NCBI GenBank assembly: GCA_030653505.1
Contig: JAURZK010000036.1
Coordinates: 31,418-95,417, forward strand
Length of the DNA stretch: 64,000 bases
Direction of reading: 5' to 3'
Origin: Rubrivivax sp.
Lineage (GTDB): Bacteria; Pseudomonadota; Gammaproteobacteria; Burkholderiales; Burkholderiaceae_C
This document shows, one piece after another, positions 1 to 6,973 of this stretch. Numbering within the stretch: the stretch's first letter is position 1; each line of letters opens with the position of its first letter. A model generated the notes under the pieces. The model was not told the origin of the DNA. It did no database searches and saw only the letters and a list, made by a program, of their open reading frames with translations. Made by a program: the position numbers and the translations under genes.

Positions 1-894
1 CCGCTGTATCGCCTCGTTGATCTCGCGGATGGACCGCTCGATCTCGGCATCGTCCATCTCGTCGCTGGGGCCGTCGGCGCCCAGGCTGGCCTGGATGGTG
101 GACGCAAACACGTCGTCACCCAAGGTGTTGGTGGAAACGCCGATCGCGCTGTCCACGTCTTCGGCAGCTTCCCATTCGACGGCCAGCACCGTGACGTTGT
201 CGCTTTTGTCACCCGCAGCGCGCAGCGCACGTTCCACCAGTTCGGGCACGGCGTCGGCAATCGGGTTGCTGGCCAGGATGTCGGTGATGATGGTGTCCGA
301 CACCGTGCCCCACAGCCCGTCGGAACACAGCATGACCTTGTCGCCGGGTTTGACCAGCAGCGGGCCCGCGGTGTCCACCACCGGCTTGCCCGGGCTGCCC
401 AGGCAGGTGAACAGCACGTTGCGGTTGACCTTGTCGTTCATCGGCACGACCTGGCTCAGCGTCTGCTGCAGTTCGGAATAGCTGTGGTCGCGGGTGCGGG
501 CCACCAGCTTGTCGCCGCGCACCAGGTACAGGCGCGAATCGCCGCAATGCGCCCAGTAGGCGGCGTTGCCTTGCAGCAGGCAGGCCACGACGGTGGTGCG
601 CGGTGTGTCCATCAGCGCACGTTCGGTGGCGTAACGCAGCAGCTGGTGATGGCCGGCGACGATGGCGTCGTGCAAAAAACGCAGGGGCTCGCTCAGGCGC
701 GGTTTGGCTTCACGCTGGAAGTGGGCCGACAGGGTCTGCAGCGCCATCTGCGAGGCCACCTCGCCTTCCGGGTGGCCGCCCATGCCGTCGGCCAGCGCAA
801 ACAAGCCCGAGTCCCGCGTGTAGCAATAGCCCATGCGGTCTTCATTTTTCTCGCGGCCACCCCTGCGGCTGACCTGGTAGACGGAAAAACGCAT
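1..894 (-). CDS. PP2C-family Ser/Thr protein phosphatase (3' end outside window)
   Basis: Metal-dependent phosphatase predicted to remove phosphate from serine and threonine residues in the cytoplasm. The 298 visible codons contain the PP2C signatures: NED at residues 17-19, DGMGGH at 36-41, GDSRLYL at 119-125, SDGLWG at 191-196 and DN at 232-233, which supply the metal-binding aspartates. After the catalytic core (about residue 242) there is an acidic tail, still open at base 1, so the true C-terminus is not seen. The ATG at 894 is chosen because it immediately precedes the conserved N-terminal strand (MRFSVYQVSR). The gene lies 21 bases downstream of a Ser/Thr kinase on the same strand, so the two are probably co-transcribed as an opposing kinase/phosphatase pair. 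Its substrates are unknown. Confidence 0.93.
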   Translation of the reverse strand, partial: MRFSVYQVSRRGGREKNEDRMGYCYTRDSGLFALADGMGGHPEGEVASQMALQTLSAHFQREAKPRLSEPLRFLHDAIVAGHHQLLRYATERALMDTPRTTVVACLLQGNAAYWAHCGDSRLYLVRGDKLVARTRDHSYSELQQTLSQVVPMNDKVNRNVLFTCLGSPGKPVVDTAGPLLVKPGDKVMLCSDGLWGTVSDTIITDILASNPIADAVPELVERALRAAGDKSDNVTVLAVEWEAAEDVDSAIGVSTNTLGDDVFASTIQASLGADGPSDEMDDAEIERSIREINEAIQR

Positions 895-915
895 GGAACT
901 GCCCTTGAGCGCCGA

Positions 916-1884
916 CTAAGGCTTGGAGCCGGTCTTGATTGTTTCGAGCTGCAGCTTCAAGCGTTCACCAAAACTCAGCTTGGTGTAGCGGCGCTCGGTC
1001 TCACGTGCCAGCTCCTTCTGCAGCGCAAAGACACTCTGCGGGCGGCTCAGCGGGTCGAGCGACATGCACCATTCCGTGACCTCGATGAGGTTGTCGGAAT
1101 AGACATTGCGCAGGCGCGACAGGCTCAGCGCCAGGCGGTCTTTTTCCAGCCGCTGCGGTGCGTCGTTGGGCGGGTAACCCTGCATGCAGGCGTAGATGCA
1201 GGCGCCGATGGCGTAGATGTCGGTCCACGGGCCCAGCGTGCCGTCGCGGCGGTACATCTCGGGCGCGGCAAAACCGGGTGTGTACATCGGCCGGATGAAA
1301 TTGCCTTCCTTGGACAGCACTTCGCGTGCGGCACCGAAGTCCAGCATCACGGCCTTGTTGTCGTTGGTGACGAAGATGTTGGCCGGCTTGATGTCCAGGT
1401 GCAGCATCTTGTGCTGGTGCACGATGCGCAGGCCGCGCAGGATCTCGTCGAAGAGCGAGCGTATGGTCGATTCGCGGAACACCTTCTGCTTTTTGAGTTC
1501 GCGCGCGGTGATGATGAAATCCTGGAGCGTGGCGCCCTCCAGGTAGTTCATCACCATGTAGACGGTTTCGTTCTCGCGGAAGAAGTTCAGCACGCTGACC
1601 ACGCTGGGGTGGCTGATCTGCGCCAGTGAACGGCCTTCTTCGAAGAAGCTCTTCAGCCCCAGCCGGTAGAGCGGCTGCTTGTCGGGCTTGACCCGCGGTG
1701 TCAGCTCGCCAGGTGAGCGTTCGGCCAGTGATGCCGGCAGATATTCCTTGATGGCGACGAGTTGCTGCTTTTCGCCCTCGGCGAGGTAGACCACGCCAAA
1801 ACCGCCTGCAGCCAGCTTCTTGACGATCGTGTACCCGCCCACCACGGTGCCCGAAGGCAACGGCGAGGGTTTGGGCTTGGACAT
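916..1884 (-). CDS. Serine/threonine protein kinase, HLD variant
   Basis: Cytoplasmic Hanks-type kinase of 322 residues, consisting of little more than the catalytic domain. Visible landmarks are the glycine loop (AAGGFGVVY, about residues 25-33), the ATP-anchoring lysine in VAIKEY (K46), the catalytic loop HLDIKPAN (D164) and DFG at 182-184. The usual HRD arginine is leucine, making it a non-RD kinase that may not need activation-loop phosphorylation. No membrane segment or sensor domain is present. The KEYLPASLAER stretch matches KEYMPSSLAQR in the T6SS kinase at 6970-8973, so the two are close paralogues. A longer upstream reading is possible, but ATG 1884 gives a normal kinase N-terminus and leaves 29 bases to the divergent yicC. 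It probably opens an operon with the PP2C gene downstream. Confidence 0.93.
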   Translation of the reverse strand: MSKPKPSPLPSGTVVGGYTIVKKLAAGGFGVVYLAEGEKQQLVAIKEYLPASLAERSPGELTPRVKPDKQPLYRLGLKSFFEEGRSLAQISHPSVVSVLNFFRENETVYMVMNYLEGATLQDFIITARELKKQKVFRESTIRSLFDEILRGLRIVHQHKMLHLDIKPANIFVTNDNKAVMLDFGAAREVLSKEGNFIRPMYTPGFAAPEMYRRDGTLGPWTDIYAIGACIYACMQGYPPNDAPQRLEKDRLALSLSRLRNVYSDNLIEVTEWCMSLDPLSRPQSVFALQKELARETERRYTKLSFGERLKLQLETIKTGSKP

Positions 1885-1913
1885 AATCGGGGTGGACTTT
1901 ATAGGCGGAAACA

Positions 1914-2804
1914 GTGGCTGTTTATAGCATGACGGGTTACGCCAACGCGGCGTCTGAAGGCAGCGAAACCGCCGCGGCGGTAACTGTGGAAGCACGTTCG
2001 GTGAACGGGCGTTTCCTCGACCTGGCGCTGCGTTTGCCCGATGAATTGCGCGGCCTTGAGCCGGCGCTGCGCGAACTGCTCACCGCAAACTTCCGCCGCG
2101 GCAAGATCGAAATGCGCGTGGCCGCCGGTCGCGAGGCCGACAGCGCGCTGCCTGCACCCACCAGCGAGCAGCTCAACCGGCTGAGCTACCAGCAGGCCAG
2201 CGTGCAGGGCTGGCTGCCCGACGCGCGTGCGCTCTCGGTCAACGAGGTGCTGCACTGGTGCAAGGGCGGCAGTGCCGAGCAGAAACTGGACGAACCGGCG
2301 CTCGGGGCCGCCCGCCGCTGCGTCGAGGGCCTGCGCGAGGCACGCGCCCGCGAGGGCGCGCGGCTGGCCGCCATCCTGCTGGAACGTGTCGCCCGGCTGC
2401 GTGAACTGGCCGCACAGGCCGCGCCACTCGTGCCGCAGGTGGTGCAGCGCCAGCAGGCCCGCTTCCTGGAACGCTGGAACGAGGCCGTGGCCACCGTGCA
2501 GGCGGGCAGCACGGTACCTGCACAGTCGCTGCACGAACGGGCGATGGCCGAGGCCGCGTCCTACGCCATCCGCATCGACGTGGCCGAGGAACTGGCGCGG
2601 CTGGGCTCGCACCTCGACGAGATCGAACGCCTGCTGAAGGCCGGCGGTGAGCTGGGCAAGCGGCTGGAATTCCTGATCCAGGAACTGCAGCGCGAGGCCA
2701 ACACGCTGGGCAGCAAGAGCGCGGCGCTGGAGCTGACCACCGTCTCGGTCGAGATGAAAGTCGCGATCGAGCAGATGCGCGAACAGGTGCAGAACGTCGA
2801 GTGA
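1914..2804 (+). CDS. yicC: YicC family endoribonuclease
   Basis: Protein of 296 residues matching the YicC/YloC family. The N-terminus carries the family signature YSMTGYA. The C-terminal DUF1732 part has the conserved run around [20 protein letters not shown] (residues about 243-262) and then the closing [14 protein letters not shown] motif. E. coli YicC is a hexameric endoribonuclease that acts on the small RNA RyhB; a similar RNA-decay role is inferred here. The start is a GTG at 1914, keeping the usual MxVYSMTGY length; ATG 1929 would remove the first strand. It is the first gene of a plus-strand group with gmk and rpoZ, the standard Burkholderiales order, and starts 29 bases from the divergent kinase gene. 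Confidence 0.93.
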   Translation: MAVYSMTGYANAASEGSETAAAVTVEARSVNGRFLDLALRLPDELRGLEPALRELLTANFRRGKIEMRVAAGREADSALPAPTSEQLNRLSYQQASVQGWLPDARALSVNEVLHWCKGGSAEQKLDEPALGAARRCVEGLREARAREGARLAAILLERVARLRELAAQAAPLVPQVVQRQQARFLERWNEAVATVQAGSTVPAQSLHERAMAEAASYAIRIDVAEELARLGSHLDEIERLLKAGGELGKRLEFLIQELQREANTLGSKSAALELTTVSVEMKVAIEQMREQVQNVE

Positions 2805-2829
2805 GTCGGCGGTAGCGGAAAATCCGTCG

Positions 2830-3450
2830 ATGGAAACCCCCGGCAACCTCTTCTGCGTGGCTGCGCCCAGCGGCACCGGCAAGTCCAGCCTCGTCAAGGC
2901 CCTGCTCGAACTCGACTCGCGGCTGGCCGTCTCGGTCAGCCACACCACGCGCCAGCCGCGCGGGCAGGAGATGGACGGCCGTGAATACCACTTCATCGAC
3001 GAAGCCGCCTTCCGCACCATGGTCGAGGGTGGCGAGTTCTTCGAACACGCCGAGGTGCACGGCAATTGCTACGGCACCAGCCGCAAGGCCATCGAGGCGC
3101 GGTTGCAGCACGGCGACGACGTGGTGCTGGAAATCGACTGGCAGGGCGCGCTGCAGATCAAGCAGCTGTTCCCGCACGCGGTACTGATCTTCATCCTGCC
3201 GCCGAGCTGGGACGAACTCGCGCAGCGCCTGAACCGCCGCGGCGAAGACCCGCCCGAGATCATCAACCGGCGCCTGGCCAATGGCCGCCACGAGGTGGCC
3301 CAGGCCAGGCACTTCGACTTTGTTATCATCAACAGCTTGTTCGAGTCGGCGCTTTTCGACCTGAAGACGGTCGTTCACTCCCAGCGCCTGAAGTACGCCG
3401 CGCAGCAACGCAACCGTTCACAGGTGTTTGCTGCGCTGGGTCTGGTCTGA
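2830..3450 (+). CDS. gmk: Guanylate kinase
   Basis: Cytoplasmic enzyme that converts GMP and ATP to GDP and ADP in purine nucleotide supply. It has 206 residues, the normal length. The P-loop APSGTGKSS lies at about residues 12-20. The GMP-binding segment includes [19 protein letters not shown], and the lid region follows ([17 protein letters not shown]). The ATG at 2830 lies 25 bases after the yicC stop and gives the expected N-terminus just ahead of the first strand. It sits between yicC and rpoZ, an arrangement conserved in beta- and gammaproteobacteria, so co-transcription is likely. Confidence 0.97.
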   Translation: METPGNLFCVAAPSGTGKSSLVKALLELDSRLAVSVSHTTRQPRGQEMDGREYHFIDEAAFRTMVEGGEFFEHAEVHGNCYGTSRKAIEARLQHGDDVVLEIDWQGALQIKQLFPHAVLIFILPPSWDELAQRLNRRGEDPPEIINRRLANGRHEVAQARHFDFVIINSLFESALFDLKTVVHSQRLKYAAQQRNRSQVFAALGLV

Positions 3451-3499
3451 GCTTGTCCCCAAAGACCGCACCCCCCACCCCGTCACACCGAAGGCACCC

Positions 3500-3703
3500 A
3501 TGGCCCGCATCACCGTCGAAGACTGCCTTGTCAAGATCCCCAACCGCTTCCAGCTCGTGCTGGCCGCCACCTACCGCGCGCGCATGCTGAGCCAGGGCCA
3601 CGCGCCCAAGATCGAGACCAAGAACAAGCCCGGCGTGACCGCGTTGCGAGAGATCGCCGCCGGCGAAGTCGGCATCGAGATGCTGCGCAAGGTGCCGGTC
3701 TGA
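3500..3703 (+). CDS. rpoZ: RNA polymerase omega subunit
   Basis: Small subunit (67 residues) that helps assemble the beta-prime subunit into RNA polymerase and forms part of a ppGpp binding site in proteobacteria. The N-terminus [10 protein letters not shown] and the following [10 protein letters not shown] and the [10 protein letters not shown] segment are diagnostic of omega. ATG 3500 is selected because it begins exactly at the conserved MARITVEDC; an in-frame extension back to 3428 would overlap the end of gmk and has no family support. It lies 49 bases after gmk and before spoT, so the omega subunit and the ppGpp synthetase/hydrolase are neighbours. A strong hairpin follows the stop codon. 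Confidence 0.97.
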   Translation: MARITVEDCLVKIPNRFQLVLAATYRARMLSQGHAPKIETKNKPGVTALREIAAGEVGIEMLRKVPV

Positions 3704-3730
3704 CCGCGCGCTGATATCTGTTTCTTGCAC

Positions 3731-3758
3731 GGGCGCGCTGCAGCGATGCAGCGCGCCC
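3731..3758 (+). terminator. Hairpin terminator after rpoZ
   Basis: A perfect 12-base inverted repeat (GGGCGCGCTGCA / TGCAGCGCGCCC) with a 4-base loop begins 27 bases after the rpoZ stop and is followed by GTTTGCC. The T-run is poor, so termination efficiency is uncertain. Confidence 0.7.
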
Positions 3759-3789
3759 GTTTGCCATGCACACGGCGCGCACGTGTTGA

Positions 3790-4021
3790 CCAAGCTTCCC
3801 GCCGCGGAACCGGCTCTGCCGGGCCGCTGGCTGACGGCCAGCGGCGAGGACGCCGCTTGCGCTCGCAGGCGAGGAACAGTCCGCAGGGACTGTTCCTCGT
3901 CCGGCTCGCCCCCCCCCGGGGGGGGCGCAGGCCGCGGCTCCAAGTCCGCCTGCGCGGACTTGGACGGCCAAGCAAGCAAGGCCTCTGGCCTTGCGTGGAG
4001 CGCCAGCGAGCTTGGGGGCAT
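3790..4021. repeat. Palindrome-rich intergenic element between rpoZ and spoT
   Basis: This stretch of the 341-base gene-free gap holds four separate inverted repeats. They are a 12-base stem with a GCAG loop at 3871-3898 (GAGGAACAGTCC / GGACTGTTCCTC), a run of nine C then eight G at about 3909-3925, AAGTCCGC / GCGGACTT at 3942-3961, and CAAGGCC / GGCCTTG at 3978-3994. No gene is supported. It resembles an extragenic palindromic repeat cluster of the kind scattered in Burkholderiales genomes. The hairpin at 6387-6414 shares its CCGCAGGG core. Whether the element acts in termination, mRNA stability or simply as a repeat family cannot be told from this window. Confidence 0.6.
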
Positions 4022-4044
4022 CACTTCCGCGCTAAATTCGGACC

Positions 4045-6333
4045 ATGAGCCTGCGTTCCCTGGCCGCCGAACTGCTGCCTGCCGCCCTGCACGGGCTGCA
4101 GCGCGCGCCGCTGGTCCAGGCACAGCCGGTACCCAGCAGCGAGATCTCGTCCTTCGCCGCGCTGCTCGACAAACTCGGCTACCTGTCCAAGGCCGACGTG
4201 AAGCTGGTGCGCGAGGCCTACAAGTTTGCCGACGCGGCCCACCTGGGCCAGTTCCGCGCCAGCGGCCAGCCCTACATCACCCATCCCATCGCGGTGGCCG
4301 GCCTGTGCGCCGACTGGAAGCTCGACGCGCAGGCCATCATGGCCGCGCTGATGCACGACACCATCGAGGATCAGGGCATCACCAAGTCCGAGCTGATCCA
4401 GAAGTTCGGCGCCCCCACCGCCGACCTGGTCGACGGGCTGACCAAGCTCGACAAGCTGTCCTTCACCACGCGCGAGGAGAGCCAGGCCGAGAGCTTCCGC
4501 AAGATGCTGCTGGCGATGTCGCGCGACGTGCGCGTGATCCTCATCAAGCTGGCCGACCGCTTGCACAACATGCGCACGATGCAGGCCATGGCGGCCGACA
4601 AGCGGCACCGCATTGCACGCGAGACGCTGGACATCTACGCGCCCATTGCGCACCGCCTGGGCCTGAACCAGACCTACCGCGAACTGCAGGAGCTGTGCTT
4701 CGAGCTGCTGAACCCATGGCGCCATACCGCGCTGTCCAAGGCCGTGCAGCGCGCACGCGGCCACCGCCGCGACATCGTCGAGCGTGTGCAGGCCGAGGTG
4801 CAGCGCGCCTTCGGGCAGCAGAAGATCAAGGTGCAGGTGAGCGGACGCGAGAAGACGATCTCGTCGATCTACCAGAAGATGCGTGAGAAACACGCGGGCT
4901 TCGCGCAGGTCAGCGACATCTTCGGCTTCCGCATCGTCGTGCCCACGCTCACCGAGTGTTACGTCGCGCTGGGTGTGCTGCACCAGCTGTACAAGCCGGT
5001 GCCGGGGCGTTTCAAGGACTACATCGCCATCCCCAAGGCCAACGGCTACCAGAGCCTGCACACCACGCTGGTCAGCCCGCTGGGCACGGCGGTGGAGTTC
5101 CAGGTGCGCACCGAAGCCATGCATGCGGTGGCCGAGAAGGGCATCGCCGCGCACTGGATCTACAAGACCAGCGACAAGAAGGGCGCGGCGGCCGATGCAC
5201 AGCGCTTGTCGTCGATGTGGCTGCAGAGCCTGCTCGACATCCAGAACGAGACGCGCGACGCGGCCGAGTTCCTGGAACACGTGAAGATCGACCTGCACCC
5301 CGACGCGGTCTACGTCTTCACGCCGCGCAGCAAGATCCTGGCGCTGCCACGCGGCGCCACGCCGGTGGACTTCGCCTACGCCATCCACAGCGACGTCGGC
5401 CAGCACACGGTGGCCGCCAAGGTCAACGGCGAGCCGGTGGCGCTGCGCACCGAACTCAAGAGCGGCGACGTGGTCGAGATCATCACCGCCCCCGGCGCGC
5501 GCCCCAATCCGGCCTGGCTGAGCATGGTGCGCACCGGCCGTGCGCGCAGCAAGATCAGGCACCACCTGAAGAACATGGAGAGCGAGGAGTCGCGCGCACT
5601 CGGCGAGAAGCTGCTGGCACAGTCGCTGCGTGCCGAGGGCCTGCAGCTGCCGTCGGCCGACCCCAGCGACGCCACGGCCGCGGCGCTGTGGCAGCAGCTC
5701 ACGCGCTGGAGTGGCAACCGCAATCGCGGCGAGCTGCTGATCGACCTCGGCCAGGGCCGCAAGATCGCCATCATCGTGGCCAAGCGGCTGGCGCAGATGA
5801 TGGGCGAAAAGGGCATCAAGCCCGACGCCGTGATGCTGACCATGGGCCACTACGGCCAGGACGACAGCACCGCCACGCAGGGCGAGGTGCTGGTGGACGG
5901 CAGCGAGGGCGCGTCGATCCAGTTCGCCAGCTGCTGCCGGCCCATCCCGGGCGACCAGATCGTGGGCTACCTCGGTCGCGGCGAAGGCCTGCTCGTGCAC
6001 ACTGCCGACTGCCCCACGGGCAAGCGCCTTTTCGAGCGCGACAGCGAGCGCTGGATGGGCGTCGACTGGGCCGAGCAGCTGACACGCACCTTCGAGACCC
6101 ACATCCACGTGCTGGTGAAAAACGGCAAGGGTGTGCTGGCGCAGGTGGCGCTGGCCGTCAGCAGTGCCGAGGCCGACATCACGCACCTGGACATGGACAC
6201 CCAGGCCGCCGACGAGAGCACCGAGCTGCGCCTGCTGATCAGCGTGCGCGACCGTGTGCACCTGGCCGAGGTGCTGCGCACGCTGCGGCGTTCACCCGTC
6301 GTGCTTCGGGTCTCCAGAAGCCGAATCAGCTGA
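4045..6333 (+). CDS. spoT: Bifunctional (p)ppGpp synthetase/hydrolase, SpoT/Rel family
   Basis: Stringent-response enzyme of 762 residues that makes and degrades the alarmone (p)ppGpp. The N-terminal HD hydrolase domain is intact, with HDTIED at residues 104-109. The synthetase domain follows, with the G-loop/substrate motif RFKDYIAIPKANGYQSLHT at about 322-340. A TGS domain (DAVYVFTPRSKILALPRGAT) lies near 415-475 and a C-terminal ACT domain near 690-760. An intact HD plus an RFKD-type synthetase motif indicates a SpoT/Rel-type bifunctional protein rather than a hydrolase-dead RelA. The ATG at 4045 gives a usual-length N-terminus. The gene follows rpoZ as in most Burkholderiales and is convergent with greB. 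Confidence 0.95.
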   Translation: MSLRSLAAELLPAALHGLQRAPLVQAQPVPSSEISSFAALLDKLGYLSKADVKLVREAYKFADAAHLGQFRASGQPYITHPIAVAGLCADWKLDAQAIMAALMHDTIEDQGITKSELIQKFGAPTADLVDGLTKLDKLSFTTREESQAESFRKMLLAMSRDVRVILIKLADRLHNMRTMQAMAADKRHRIARETLDIYAPIAHRLGLNQTYRELQELCFELLNPWRHTALSKAVQRARGHRRDIVERVQAEVQRAFGQQKIKVQVSGREKTISSIYQKMREKHAGFAQVSDIFGFRIVVPTLTECYVALGVLHQLYKPVPGRFKDYIAIPKANGYQSLHTTLVSPLGTAVEFQVRTEAMHAVAEKGIAAHWIYKTSDKKGAAADAQRLSSMWLQSLLDIQNETRDAAEFLEHVKIDLHPDAVYVFTPRSKILALPRGATPVDFAYAIHSDVGQHTVAAKVNGEPVALRTELKSGDVVEIITAPGARPNPAWLSMVRTGRARSKIRHHLKNMESEESRALGEKLLAQSLRAEGLQLPSADPSDATAAALWQQLTRWSGNRNRGELLIDLGQGRKIAIIVAKRLAQMMGEKGIKPDAVMLTMGHYGQDDSTATQGEVLVDGSEGASIQFASCCRPIPGDQIVGYLGRGEGLLVHTADCPTGKRLFERDSERWMGVDWAEQLTRTFETHIHVLVKNGKGVLAQVALAVSSAEADITHLDMDTQAADESTELRLLISVRDRVHLAEVLRTLRRSPVVLRVSRSRIS

Positions 6334-6386
6334 GCGCGACGCGGCACGTCAGCCGGGTGGCGCGAGCGGGGCGTGCAGGCCCACGC

Positions 6387-6414
6387 GCTGAACCGTCCGC
6401 AGGGGCGGTTCAGC
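6387..6414. terminator. Bidirectional hairpin between spoT and greB
   Basis: GCTGAACCG and CGGTTCAGC form a perfect 9-base stem around a TCCGCAGGGG loop. It lies between the convergent spoT and greB genes and includes the greB stop codon (6410-6412). No T-run is visible. The loop core matches the palindrome at 3871-3898. Confidence 0.6.
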
Positions 6415-6973
6415 CTCCGGGCTCGGGATACCGCACCTCGATCACCTCGATCTTCTCGGTGCCCCCCGGCGTCACCAGCGACACCTCGTCGCCCTCGCGC
6501 GCCTTCAGCAGCGCGCGCGCGATGGGCGAGATCCAGCTCACCTCACCTTGCAGGCTGTCGGCCTCGTCGATGCCCTTGATGGTCACCGTGCGCTCTTGGC
6601 CAGACGCCGTGGTGTAGGTGACGGTGGCGCCGAAGAAGATCTGGTCCTTGCCGTGGTGGGCCGAGGGGTCGGCGACCTCGGCGATGTCCAGCCGCTGGGT
6701 CAGGAAGCGGATGCGGCGGTCGATCTCGCGCAGGCGCTTCTTGCCGTAGAGGTAGTCGCCGTTTTCGCTGCGGTCGCCGTTCTTCGCCGCCCAGGAAACC
6801 ACCTCGACGATCTTCGGGCGCTCGACGTCCAGCAGCGTCATCAGTTCCTCGCGCAGCCGGCGGTAACCCTGCGGCGTGAGGTAGTTGCGGGTGCCGGCCG
6901 GCAGCGGCGGCAGTCCCGGGGTCTCGTCGTCTTCGTCCAGACCCTCGGGTTCCTTGACGAAGGCCTTGTTCAG
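6410..6973 (-). CDS. greB: Transcript cleavage factor GreB (probable CTG start)
   Basis: Factor that inserts into the RNA polymerase secondary channel and rescues backtracked complexes by stimulating transcript cleavage. The coiled-coil tip motif NGDRSENGDYLYGKKRLRE carries the acidic catalytic residues, and the C-terminal domain includes SWISPIARALLKAREGDE. The family N-terminus is usually M-[SN]-K-A-F. Here the matching residues L-N-K-A-F begin at a CTG (6973-6971) that overlaps the TGA of the upstream kinase gene, and no in-frame ATG, GTG or TTG lies close by. I therefore propose a CTG start (187 residues) with translational coupling to the T6SS kinase gene. The next in-frame ATG, at MTLLDVERPK, would delete the conserved GTRNYLTPQGYRRLREEL segment. 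Confidence 0.9.
   Translation of the reverse strand: MNKAFVKEPEGLDEDDETPGLPPLPAGTRNYLTPQGYRRLREELMTLLDVERPKIVEVVSWAAKNGDRSENGDYLYGKKRLREIDRRIRFLTQRLDIAEVADPSAHHGKDQIFFGATVTYTTASGQERTVTIKGIDEADSLQGEVSWISPIARALLKAREGDEVSLVTPGGTEKIEVIEVRYPEPGG

Noticed and set aside
4021..6261. A 746-codon minus-strand frame opposite spoT.
   Set aside because: The composition is that of an antisense frame, and spoT on the plus strand is complete with HD, synthetase, TGS and ACT domains.
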